Shown here in pieces: positions 5,349-11,551 of a stretch of 12,097 nucleotides of DNA (within the stretch, counting starts at the first letter, position 1; every line of letters begins with the position of its first letter). Both the position numbers and the translations under genes were made by a program. This stretch comes from DASUKL01 sp036278755 (GTDB lineage: Bacteria; Chloroflexota; Limnocylindria; Limnocylindrales; CSP1-4), in NCBI GenBank assembly GCA_036278755.1, contig DASUKL010000092.1, positions 1-12,097 on the forward strand, given 5' to 3'. A model generated the notes under the pieces. That model saw nothing but the letters and a program-made list of their open reading frames with translations. It ran no database searches and was not told where the DNA came from.

Positions 5349-6231
5349 GCGCGTCCTCCAGCGGCTCGACTGGCAGGTCGTCCGCCGCCTCGACGGCCTG
5401 CTCCAGGGCGACTACCGGAGCCTCTTCCGGGGCAACGGCCTCGACCTGGCCGCCCTGCGCGAGTACCAGCCCGGCGACGACGTGCGAGCCATCGACTGGA
5501 ACGTCACCGCCCGGATGGACACGCCCTACGTCCGCGAATACACCGAGGACCGCGAGCTGAGCGCCTGGTTCCTGCTCGACCTCAGCCCCTCGGTGGACTT
5601 CGGGACGCCCGAGAGCGAACGAGTCAAACGGACCGTCCTGGTCGACTTCGTGGCCACCCTGGCCCGCCTCCTGACCCGCCGCGGCAACCGCGTCGGGGCC
5701 CTTCTCTGGGGCGGCTCGGGCGGGTTGCCCCACAGGGTCCCCACCGGCAGCGGGCGAGACCAGGTCCTGCGCCTCATCCACGAGCTGCTGGCCCAGCCTC
5801 AGCTCCAGGCGGCGCCCTTCACCGACCTGCGGCCCATGCTCGACACGGCCGGGCGGGCCATCCGCCGCCGCTCCCTGCTCTTCGTCATCTCCGACTTCAT
5901 CTGCGCGCCCGGCTGGGAAGGCTCGCTGGACCTCCTCAACCGGCGCCACGAGACGATCGCCGTGCGCCTCGTCGATCCGCGCGAGCTGCGCCTGCCCGAC
6001 ATCGGGCCGCTGGTCATGCAGGACGCCGAGACCGGCGAGCAGCTCTACGTCGACACGGCCGACCGGCGCTTCCGGGAGCGCTTCGCCGCCGCGGCCGCCC
6101 AGCGCGAGGCGGACCTCGGGGGCGCCTTCGAACGCTCCGGGGTCGACGCCCTGACCCTGTCCACCGACGACGACCTCGTACGGGCCATCGTGCGCATGGC
6201 CGCGGCCCGTCGCCGGCCACGGCGGAACTAG
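5347..6231 (+). CDS. DUF58 protein (MoxR-operon partner); start codon unclear
   Basis: Family sequence begins right after the MoxR stop: ERVLQRLDWQVVRRLDGLLQ, then GDYRSLF and REYQPGDDVRAIDWNVTAR, the core DUF58 motif. A VWA-like stretch follows (LLDLSPSVDFG, LLFVISDFI). The frame is open from 5275, but no ATG, GTG or TTG occurs before the GTG at 5482, which would delete about 45 conserved residues including most of that motif. The true start therefore uses a rare codon (such as CTG at 5398), is supplied by a frameshift-linked upstream frame, or has been lost to an indel. The coordinates given cover the conserved reading frame, not a proven start. DUF58 proteins accompany MoxR ATPases and are thought to bring VWA-type substrates to them; the chain has about 294 residues here. 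Confidence 0.8.
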   Translation, partial: ERVLQRLDWQVVRRLDGLLQGDYRSLFRGNGLDLAALREYQPGDDVRAIDWNVTARMDTPYVREYTEDRELSAWFLLDLSPSVDFGTPESERVKRTVLVDFVATLARLLTRRGNRVGALLWGGSGGLPHRVPTGSGRDQVLRLIHELLAQPQLQAAPFTDLRPMLDTAGRAIRRRSLLFVISDFICAPGWEGSLDLLNRRHETIAVRLVDPRELRLPDIGPLVMQDAETGEQLYVDTADRRFRERFAAAAAQREADLGGAFERSGVDALTLSTDDDLVRAIVRMAAARRRPRRN

Positions 6232-6248
6232 GGCCGCGAGGCGCCACG

Positions 6249-7256
6249 GTGTCCTTCATCTGGCCGCAGGCCCTCCTGCTCCTCGTCCTCGTGCCCCTGG
6301 GCGTGGCCCTCTACCGAGCCATCGGTCGGCGGCGCCTGGCCGCCGTGCGCCAGGCCCTGGGGCCCGGAGCGCGGACGCCGCTCAGCGGCGCCGGCGGGCT
6401 CCGGAACCGCATCCCGCCCACGTTCATGCTCCTCGGCCTGATCGTGCTGACCGTGGCCCTGGCGCGACCCCAGGGCACCATCGACGCGCCCCGCCAGGAG
6501 GGCACGGTGATCCTGGCCTTCGACGTCTCCGGCAGCATGGCCGCGACCGACGTCCAGCCTAGCCGCCTGGCCGCGGCCCAGAAGGCGGCGGAACGGTTCG
6601 TCGAGCGCGAGCCGTCGACGGTCGTCATCGGCGTCGTCGCCTTCAGCGACTCGGGCGTGGCGGCCCAGGCCCCGACAGACGATCAGGCCACGGTCCTGGC
6701 CGCCATCAAGCGCCTGAGCCCCCAGAAGGGCACGTCCGTAGGACGCGGCATCCAGGCCGCCCTGCAGGCCATCACCGCGGCCCAGTCGCGACCCGCCAAC
6801 GACTACTACTCGAACCGCTCGCCCTCGCCCACGCCCAGCCCCACCCCGGTCCCGCCCGGCACCCACGGACCGGCCGTGGTCGTGCTCATGAGCGATGGCG
6901 AGAACAACGAATCGCCTGACCCGAGCGCCGCCGCCCAGCAGGCCGCCGATCGTGGCATCCGCGTCTACACCGTGGGCCTGGGCACGACCGCCGGCACGAC
7001 CCTCGACCTGGGCGGCTTCAAGGTCCACACCCAGCTCGAGGAGGACGCCCTGAAGGCCATCGCCCGGACGACCGGCGGGAGCTACTTCAGCGCCGCCGAC
7101 AGCCAGGACCTGGCCAGCGTCTACGACCACCTCGACACGCAGCTCGTGGTGAAGCCGCAGGCCATCGAACTGACGGCCGTCTTCGCGGCCGCCGCCGCGG
7201 CCCTCATGGTCCTCGGGGCGCTGGCCTCGCTGGCCTGGCTGGGGCGGCTGCCGTGA
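6249..7256 (+). CDS. BatA-like membrane VWA-domain protein
   Basis: A 335-residue protein from a GTG at 6249. Two membrane segments at about 7-25 and 57-72, joined by a basic stretch (RRRLAAVRQ), precede the VWA domain (about 85-300); a third lies at about 309-330. This is the usual BatA/BatB layout. The metal site is complete: FDVSGSM (Asp92, Ser94, Ser96), Thr162 in KGTSVGRG and Asp216 in SDGEN. Inside the domain, residues 181-207 form a Ser/Pro-rich insertion (SPSPTPSPTP) before the LMSDGEN strand. VWA proteins of this kind are presumed clients or partners of MoxR/DUF58. The start is 17 bases after the DUF58 stop with only a weak ribosome binding site, suggesting coupling. Confidence 0.87.
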   Translation: MSFIWPQALLLLVLVPLGVALYRAIGRRRLAAVRQALGPGARTPLSGAGGLRNRIPPTFMLLGLIVLTVALARPQGTIDAPRQEGTVILAFDVSGSMAATDVQPSRLAAAQKAAERFVEREPSTVVIGVVAFSDSGVAAQAPTDDQATVLAAIKRLSPQKGTSVGRGIQAALQAITAAQSRPANDYYSNRSPSPTPSPTPVPPGTHGPAVVVLMSDGENNESPDPSAAAQQAADRGIRVYTVGLGTTAGTTLDLGGFKVHTQLEEDALKAIARTTGGSYFSAADSQDLASVYDHLDTQLVVKPQAIELTAVFAAAAAALMVLGALASLAWLGRLP

Positions 7257-8365
7257 CCTTCCTATGGTCGTTCGCCCTGCCCCTGCTCGTCGTCGTGCCG
7301 TTGCTCGCGGCGGCATACCTGTGGGCCATCCGCCGCCGGCGTCCGGGCGGCGTCCGCTATTCGAGCCTCTCCCTCGTCCGCGCGGCGGCGCCCGGCGCCT
7401 CCCGCCTCCGCCGTCACCTACCCTTCGCCCTCTTCGTCGCGGCCGTGGCTAGCCTCGTGGTGGCCATGGCCCGCCCAGCGGCCATCCTGGCCGTGCCCAC
7501 CAGTCAAACGACGATCATCCTGGCCCTCGACGTCTCGGGCAGTATGTGCTCGACCGACATCCCCCCCACCCGCCTCGAGGCCGCCGAGGCCGCAGCCGCC
7601 GACTTCATCCAGCACCAGGGCAGCGCGACCCAGATCGGCATCGTCGCCTTCAGCACCTTCGCCCAGGTCGTCCAGGCACCCACGAACGACAGATCCGCGC
7701 TGCTGAGCGCCCTGCACAGCCTGACCACCGGGCAGCGGACCGCCATCGGCAGCGGCATCCTGGCCTCGATCGACGCCATCAGCGAGATCGACGGCGCCGT
7801 CGCCCCGAGCGACAGCGACGGCCAGCCCGGCCCCTCCCCCACCCCCGTCCCGTCCGGGGCCTATGCCCCCGACATCGTGGTCCTCCTCACCGACGGCGTG
7901 AGCAACACCGGGCCGACCCCCATCCAGGCCGCCCAGGAGGCGGCCGCCCGCGGCGTGCGGGTCTACCCCATCGGCTTCGGCACGGCCCAGGGCGGCCAGA
8001 TCGAGCCGCAGTGCGGGGCCCAGTTCCTGGGCCGGGAGCCGCTGGGCGGCGGCGGCTTCGGGCCGGGGGGCGGGTTCGGGGGCGGCTTCGGGGGCGGCTT
8101 CGGGGGCGGTGGCGGGGGCGGTGGCCAGGGCGGCTTCCGGCGGGGCATCGACGAGGCCACCCTGCAGCAGGTGGCGTCCCTGACCGGCGGCACCTATTAC
8201 CCGGCCGAGAGCGCCGGCCAGCTCCAGTCGGTCTTCGACCACCTCCCGCTCTCGCTCGTGACCAAGCACGAGGTCGTCGAGCTGAGCGTGGCCTTCGTCG
8301 CCCTGGGCTGTCTCCTGGCGGCGGCCGGCCTGCTGCTGGGCCGTCTCTGGCGGCCCTCGACCTGA
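7253..8365 (+). CDS. BatB-like membrane VWA-domain protein with Gly-rich insertion
   Basis: A 370-residue protein whose GTG overlaps the stop of the previous gene (GTGA, 7253-7256), so translation is coupled. The layout repeats that of its neighbour: membrane segments at about 5-24, 57-72 and 342-362, with a VWA domain between. The metal site reads LDVSGSM (Asp93, Ser95, Ser97), Thr163 in RTAIGSG and Asp214 in LTDGVSN. Two insertions are notable: a Pro/Ser/Asp loop (181-204) at the same place as in the first protein, and a pure Gly/Phe stretch (about 264-296, repeated GGGFGG) just before the final helix GIDEATLQQVA. The two genes are clearly paralogues from tandem duplication. Probably the last gene of the MoxR operon; no BatC/BatD-type gene follows. 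Confidence 0.86.
   Translation: MTFLWSFALPLLVVVPLLAAAYLWAIRRRRPGGVRYSSLSLVRAAAPGASRLRRHLPFALFVAAVASLVVAMARPAAILAVPTSQTTIILALDVSGSMCSTDIPPTRLEAAEAAAADFIQHQGSATQIGIVAFSTFAQVVQAPTNDRSALLSALHSLTTGQRTAIGSGILASIDAISEIDGAVAPSDSDGQPGPSPTPVPSGAYAPDIVVLLTDGVSNTGPTPIQAAQEAAARGVRVYPIGFGTAQGGQIEPQCGAQFLGREPLGGGGFGPGGGFGGGFGGGFGGGGGGGGQGGFRRGIDEATLQQVASLTGGTYYPAESAGQLQSVFDHLPLSLVTKHEVVELSVAFVALGCLLAAAGLLLGRLWRPST
8086..8129 (+). repeat. Short Gly/Phe codon repeat inside the BatB-like gene
   Basis: The unit ttcgggggcggc is repeated with small changes several times, producing GGFGGGFGGGFGGGG. Slippage in such a G-rich stretch can change length by 12 bases (4 residues) without loss of frame; shorter indels would break the gene. 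Confidence 0.65.
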
Positions 8366-8386
8366 CCGACGGTCGCCCGCCGACCT

Positions 8387-8400
8387 GACGCCACGGCGTC
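8387..8400 (+). terminator. Small hairpin after the VWA operon
   Basis: GACGC (8387-8391) pairs with GCGTC (8396-8400) around a 4-base loop, about 20 bases after the stop of the last VWA gene. There is no T-run and the stem is short, so its role as operon end is only a suggestion based on position. Confidence 0.3.
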
Positions 8401-8420
8401 GCTGACCCGCCCCAGGCGGC

Positions 8421-8426
8421 TACCCT
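8421..8426 (+). promoter_or_regulatory. Putative -10 element (TACCCT) of the methyltransferase gene
   Basis: TACCCT fits the TANNNT -10 pattern. Transcription would begin around 8433, right at the GGAGG (8433-8437) that precedes the ATG at 8443, giving a very short leader. The preceding gene ends at 8365, so a separate promoter is plausible. No matching -35 is seen. Confidence 0.35.
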
Positions 8427-8442
8427 ACGCCCGGAGGTGGCC

Positions 8443-9234
8443 ATGGGCGGATCCGGCGGGCACGGCACCTGGGACGGCAAGGGCTACGCGAACAGCGCTG
8501 AGCACCATCGGGCGCTCGACGCCTGGTTCCTCGAACGTCATCCGCCACGACCCAGCGATGTCGTGGTCGACCTGGGCTGCGGCAGCGGCGAGTTCACGGC
8601 CCGCCTCGCGGCCCTGGTCCCCCAGGGCCGCGTCATCGGCGTGGATCCCGATCCGTCGATGCTGGCCGCGGCCCGCGGGCACGAAGCAAGGAACCTGTCG
8701 TTCGTGCAGGCGCCAGCAGAGGCGCTCGACGACGTGATCGCCCCCGACTCGGTCGACCTCGTCGTCAGCCGGGCGATGCTCCATTGGCTGAGGCCGAGCG
8801 CATACCCGCGCGTATTCGCCGCCGTCTTCCGCGTCCTGCGCCCGGGCGGCTGGTATCACTCCGAGTCGGCCGGGGCGGGCAACGTCCATGCCATCGTGGC
8901 CCGGACCGACGCCCTGGCGGACCGGTTGGGCCTGCCTCGGCCGACGCCCTTCCCGGACGCCGGCGTCGTCTTCGACCAGCTCGAGGCGGCGGGCTTCCTG
9001 ATCCCGACCGACGGGGTCCGGACGGTAGCCCAGCGGCGGGCCATGGATCGGGCGGCACTGATCGGGATGCTGCGCTCGCAGGTCGCGGTGGTACTGATCC
9101 GCGAGGCGGACCCGGACCGATCTTCGGAGGTCGCCGAAGCGATGGCCGCCGAGGCAGACACCGTCCGCCGCAGTGACGGCTCCTGGGACCAGACCTTCGT
9201 GCGGCTCGATCTCCTCGTCCGGAAGCCGGGCTAG
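8443..9234 (+). CDS. Class I SAM-dependent methyltransferase
   Basis: A 263-residue protein. The ATG at 8443 is preferred over the in-frame GTG at 8437 because GGAGG at 8433-8437 lies 5 bases upstream of it and overlaps the GTG. Motif I is VVDLGCGSGEF (41-51), the acidic residue ending strand 2 is Asp68 in VIGVDPD, motif III-like residues are in SFVQAPAEAL, and SVDLVVSRAMLHWL plus FRVLRPGGW are the later Rossmann motifs. The set resembles trans-aconitate methyltransferase and UbiE/MenG-like enzymes, but the substrate-binding part (about 140-230) carries no recognisable signature, so the methyl acceptor is unknown. It is flanked by a VWA operon and a convergent Dps gene and appears to be a stand-alone unit. 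Confidence 0.85.
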   Translation: MGGSGGHGTWDGKGYANSAEHHRALDAWFLERHPPRPSDVVVDLGCGSGEFTARLAALVPQGRVIGVDPDPSMLAAARGHEARNLSFVQAPAEALDDVIAPDSVDLVVSRAMLHWLRPSAYPRVFAAVFRVLRPGGWYHSESAGAGNVHAIVARTDALADRLGLPRPTPFPDAGVVFDQLEAAGFLIPTDGVRTVAQRRAMDRAALIGMLRSQVAVVLIREADPDRSSEVAEAMAAEADTVRRSDGSWDQTFVRLDLLVRKPG

Positions 9235-9839
9235 GCCTCGACCAGGGGCACCTCGACGACGTGCTCGGCGACGAACCAGACCTGAAGCTCGTGGCGGCGC
9301 AGGACGTCGCCCATCAGCAGGTCGTTCGAGCCCCAGTCGCCGTTCTTCTCGGTCTTCTCGATGGCCGCGCGGATCTTCTCGATGATGATCTCGTGGGCCG
9401 CCAGCAGGCGATCGATCATGACCGGCACGGACTCGGCCCCATCGGGCGGGCGGTCGATGCTGGTCAGCTCCGCGGCGTGGCGGGGGTCGCCCACGGCGAT
9501 GCCGCCCAGGCTCTGGACGCGCTCGGCGATGAGGTCGATGAGTTCGAGCTGCTCGGCCGCGTGCTTGTCGAAGAGCAGGTGGAGCTGGTAGAACGTCGGC
9601 CCGGCCATGAGCCAGTGATGCTTCTTGTAGAGGGCGTAGAGGATGGTCGTGTCGGCCAGGATGCCGTTGAGCAGCTGGCAGCTCTCGGCCCGGGCCTCGG
9701 CCGCCAGGGCGATGGGCAGCAGGCGCAGGGTGCCGAAGCGCTGGACCTCGCCGCCTTCCTGACCGAGATGCGGTTCGGGCGAGAGTCGCGAACGAGCGGC
9801 CGCAACGTTGCGCCGGCCGCGGGACCTGGATGTCGGCAT
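9231..9839 (-). CDS. dps: Dps-family ferritin-like protein (iron storage / DNA protection)
   Basis: The start at 9839 is set by AAGGAGG 5 bases upstream; the protein has 202 residues. The Dps ferroxidase residues sit at the spacing of E. coli Dps (His51, His63, Asp67, Asp78, Glu82): His75 in KKHHW, His87 and Asp91 in YQLHLLFDKH, Asp102 and Glu106 in LIDLIAERVQSLGG. The protein should oxidise and store Fe(II), usually with hydrogen peroxide, in a 12-subunit shell. The first 45 or so residues are an extension rich in Arg/Ser (MPTSRSRGRRNVAAARSR), longer than the short tail of E. coli Dps; such basic tails can bind DNA. The gene converges on the methyltransferase gene and shares its last four bases with it. 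Confidence 0.9.
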   Translation of the reverse strand: MPTSRSRGRRNVAAARSRLSPEPHLGQEGGEVQRFGTLRLLPIALAAEARAESCQLLNGILADTTILYALYKKHHWLMAGPTFYQLHLLFDKHAAEQLELIDLIAERVQSLGGIAVGDPRHAAELTSIDRPPDGAESVPVMIDRLLAAHEIIIEKIRAAIEKTEKNGDWGSNDLLMGDVLRRHELQVWFVAEHVVEVPLVEA

Positions 9840-9886
9840 GGGAACCTCCTTGGGCCGGCGTCGTCCTGGCTTGGGCCGGCGATCAT

Positions 9887-9917
9887 GGCCCGTGCCGGCC
9901 CATGGTGGCACGAGGCC
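9887..9917 (-). terminator. Hairpin between the repeat-protein gene and dps
   Basis: CGTGCC (9891-9896) pairs with GGCACG (9907-9912), and GGCC (9887-9890) with GGCC (9914-9917) around a single bulged base. It starts 10 bases after the stop of the upstream minus-strand gene (9927) and lies ahead of the dps ribosome binding site, so it may end the upstream message or reduce read-through into dps. No T-run follows. Confidence 0.4.
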
Positions 9918-9926
9918 GGGAGGGCG

Positions 9927-10349
9927 TCAGGCGGCCGGGTCCAGCCGCTCCGCGCGGGTCAGGACGGCGGCCCCGACGACGATGGCCGGGGTGGCCGCGG
10001 CCAGCGTGACGAGACGCGGCGCGCCGGCCAGGTAGAGGCCCAGGGCGAGGCCGGCCGAGAAGGCGGCCAGGAGCCGCAGCTCCCGGTCGGGCATCGTCCG
10101 CAGCGTGGCGGCCGAGGTCGCCATCCCGTCACGGGTCAACTCGAGGGCCTGAGGCATCCGCTCGGCCACGTGATCGATGGCCTGGGGGAGCCGGTCGGCC
10201 ACCTGCCCCGCGGCCTTGGGGAGCCGTTCGGCCACCTGGCCGGCGGCCTGAGGGAGCCGGTCGGCGACCTGCCCCGCGGCGGCGCGGGCCTCGCCCCCCA
10301 CGGCCCGCGCCGCGGCGCGGCCCCGACGGCTCGCTTCCGTGGCCGTCAC
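9927..10349 (-). CDS. Small membrane protein with 11-residue amphipathic repeats
   Basis: A 140-residue protein. The GTG start at 10349 directly abuts the stop of the upstream gene (TGA|GTG), so it is read from the same message. Residues 24-67 contain four 11-residue units: AAGQVADRLPQ, AAGQVAERLPK, AAGQVADRLPQ, AIDHVAERMPQ. Eleven-residue periodicity with alternating charge suits an amphipathic helix lying on a membrane or forming a coiled coil, as in late-embryogenesis-like or apolipoprotein-like repeats. Two hydrophobic segments follow (about 92-110 and 113-130), then a short charged tail. I do not recognise the family. Its pairing with a YeaQ/GlsB-type gene suggests a stress-related membrane role. 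Confidence 0.75.
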   Translation of the reverse strand: MTATEASRRGRAAARAVGGEARAAAGQVADRLPQAAGQVAERLPKAAGQVADRLPQAIDHVAERMPQALELTRDGMATSAATLRTMPDRELRLLAAFSAGLALGLYLAGAPRLVTLAAATPAIVVGAAVLTRAERLDPAA

Positions 10350-10625
10350 TCAGATGTCCCCACTGCGGAGGTTGCCGCGGGTCCCGGTGAGGGCCCGGAC
10401 GATGGCGATGAGGATGATCGCCCCGATGACCGCCACGATGATGCTCTCGATGTTCAGCCCGGTCACGTCGGCCACGCCAAGGACCGAGCCGGCCAGGAAC
10501 CCACCGATGAGGGCTCCCACGATGCCCACGATGACGGTCATGATCAGGCCCTCGCGCGAGCCCATGATGAAGTTGGCGATGAAGCCGGCGATGGCTCCCA
10601 GGATGATCCAAGCGATGATGCCCAT
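10350..10625 (-). CDS. GlsB/YeaQ/YmgE-family stress-response membrane protein
   Basis: A 91-residue, very hydrophobic protein. Two adjacent ATGs exist (10628 and 10625); the second lies 6 bases from GGAGG and gives the family start MGIIAWIILGAIAGFIANFI. Three membrane segments (about 1-20, 27-49, 58-78) with small-residue glycine motifs (GIVGALIGGFLAGSVLG) match the family called transglycosylase-associated protein, despite no enzyme activity being shown. These proteins are induced by general stress in many bacteria. It is the first gene of a two-gene unit with the repeat protein and has a good ribosome binding site (AAGGAGG). Confidence 0.88.
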   Translation of the reverse strand: MGIIAWIILGAIAGFIANFIMGSREGLIMTVIVGIVGALIGGFLAGSVLGVADVTGLNIESIIVAVIGAIILIAIVRALTGTRGNLRSGDI

Positions 10626-10686
10626 CATGGGCCTCCTTCCACTGCTGGGTAGGCGTCGAGTCTCCACCGCGAGGGGCCAGGAAGTC

Positions 10687-10715
10687 ACTATCCGGGCCGG
10701 GCCGGGATATTGCAG
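10687..10715 (-). promoter_or_regulatory. Possible promoter of the YeaQ-like operon
   Basis: On the minus strand, CTGCAA (10715-10710) and GATAGT (10692-10687) are separated by exactly 17 bases and resemble weak -35 and -10 boxes (3/6 and 4/6 matches to the sigma-70 consensus). They lie about 60 bases ahead of the start codon. The match is weak. Confidence 0.3.
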
Positions 10716-10916
10716 TCGCGTGACGAAGCGGCTCCCCCCCGAGGGGGCGCGTCGCTGGTGCAGGGTGCGCTCGGGATATCCCCCTGCTCGAGGGCCTTCG
10801 GAGTCTCCTGGGAACCCTCTTCGGACCGGGCCGTTCCGGCCACCAAGGAGGGCAGCGCCGAGCGTTACCGCTCAAGGGGAGGAACTCCACAGACGTCCCA
10901 GGAGGAGGCCGGCCAC
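10716..10916. other. Intergenic stretch without recognised gene
   Basis: This is the left part of a region of about 0.9 kb between the YeaQ-like operon and the CBS/TrkA-C gene. It contains a C5/G5 hairpin (10735-10747) and several GC-rich short inverted repeats. Frames are open on the plus strand but give Arg/Ser/Pro-rich translations without family features. It may be more deeply decayed sequence of the sigma-factor gene whose end is visible just to the right. Confidence 0.4.
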
Positions 10917-11076
10917 GATCGAGGGGCTGATCGTCAACGGCCGGCCGAGGCTGCCGCTCCGCTTCCCCGCCCGTTCGATCCTGGAGCGTTCACCGTCGCC
11001 CAGGGCAGGATCCTCGAGATCGACCTCATCGCCGACCCGGCCGAGCTCCATGGGCTGATCACTGGGCTCGGCAAGG
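10917..11076 (+). pseudogene. Remnant of an ECF41/SigJ-type sigma factor C-terminus
   Basis: Two plus-strand frames together give the end of the SnoaL-like domain found in SigJ/ECF41 sigma factors. Around 10921-10950 one frame reads EGLIVNGRPR, matching the conserved V-N-G-x-P-G element. From about 10968 another frame reads RPFDPGAFTVAQGRILEIDL and IADPAEL, matching the family ending F-T-V-x-x-G-R-I-x-E-I-D-x-x-x-D-P-x-R-L. At least one frameshift separates them, and the sigma-2 and sigma-4 domains that should lie upstream are not visible, so this is the tail of a dead gene. Past IADPAELHGL the frame runs into 18-bp repeats. Confidence 0.6.
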
Positions 11077-11082
11077 GACTGG

Positions 11083-11136
11083 CCTCACCGACCCAGCACG
11101 CCTCACCGACCCAGCCAGCTTCACCGACCCAGCCGG
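11083..11136. repeat. Three 18-bp tandem repeats
   Basis: Units start at 11083, 11101 and 11119 and share the 14-base core c(c/t)tcaccgacccag; differences lie in the first two and last three bases. The run sits between the sigma-factor remnant and the 51-bp array. As 18 is a multiple of three, it adds 6-residue units in any frame, but no gene here is convincing. Confidence 0.85.
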
Positions 11137-11172
11137 CTGATGGTCGAGGCTAGGCCTCGAGCTGAGACGACT

Positions 11173-11520
11173 GTCACGGCCGCCGATACAAACGCCGATC
11201 GGGAGCGCCCAGGGTGTTCGGTCGTCACGGCCGCCGATACAAACGCCGATCGGCGCGGCTTTGGGCGGCCCGATGTTGCGCCCGGCGATACAGATGACCA
11301 AGCCGCGCCCACTCATTCGTCGCTTGTCACGCCCGGCGGGACAGGGACCCCCCCGCTAGGGCACCGATCGTCGCTTGTCACGCCCGGCGGGACAGGGACC
11401 GCCCCTCTAGGGCACCGTTCGTCGCTTGTCACGCCCGGCGGGACAGGGACCGCCCCGCTAGGGCACCGGTCGTCGCTTGTCACGCCCGGCGGGACAGGGA
11501 GCGACCCCGGGCGGTAGGGA
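11173..11520. repeat. 51-bp tandem repeat array, seven units of two classes
   Basis: Corresponding bases recur every 51 bp at 11173, 11224, 11275, 11326, 11377, 11428 and 11479. Units 1-2 share gtcacggccgccgatacaaa and continue cgccgatcgg, identical over 30 bases (class A). Units 4-7 share gtcacgcccggcgggacagg (class B), preceded by tcgtcgctt and, in three junctions, by the tagggcaccg end of the previous unit. Unit 3 (gttgcgcccggcgatacaga) is intermediate, showing both classes descend from one unit. Each B unit has an imperfect palindrome, GTCaCGCCcGGCGgGAC; A units carry CCGATCGG. The array is open on both strands because 51 is divisible by 3 (plus strand 11140-11517 reads SLVTPGGTGTAPLGHR units), but there is no ribosome binding site, so coding is unproven. 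Confidence 0.88.
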
Positions 11521-11526
11521 CCGCCC
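11509..11526 (-). terminator. Hairpin downstream of the CBS/TrkA-C gene
   Basis: GGGCGGT (11509-11515) pairs perfectly with ACCGCCC (11520-11526) around a 4-base loop, about 25 bases beyond the stop at 11552 on the minus strand. It lies in the last, divergent unit of the 51-bp array. No T-run follows, so termination is likely but not certain. Confidence 0.4.
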
Positions 11527-11551
11527 CGAGCGTCAGGGAAGAACCCCAGCT

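Noticed and set aside
9261..10652. Very long plus-strand open frame (463 codons)
   Set aside because: It runs antisense to dps and the two small membrane genes, which have clear family motifs and ribosome binding sites; GC-rich DNA gives such shadow frames.
10730..10900. Riboswitch or other structured RNA upstream of a gene
   Set aside because: No known riboswitch core could be matched by eye, and the neighbouring plus-strand gene is a remnant. An Infernal/Rfam search of this stretch would decide.
11140..11517. 125-residue repetitive protein on the plus strand
   Set aside because: No ribosome binding site at the ATG, and both strands are open across the array because the period is a multiple of three. 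Kept only as a possibility in the repeat entry.
11173..11520. Possible CRISPR array
   Set aside because: The whole 51-bp unit is repeated with no unique spacers, units differ by gradual mutation, and no cas gene is present.
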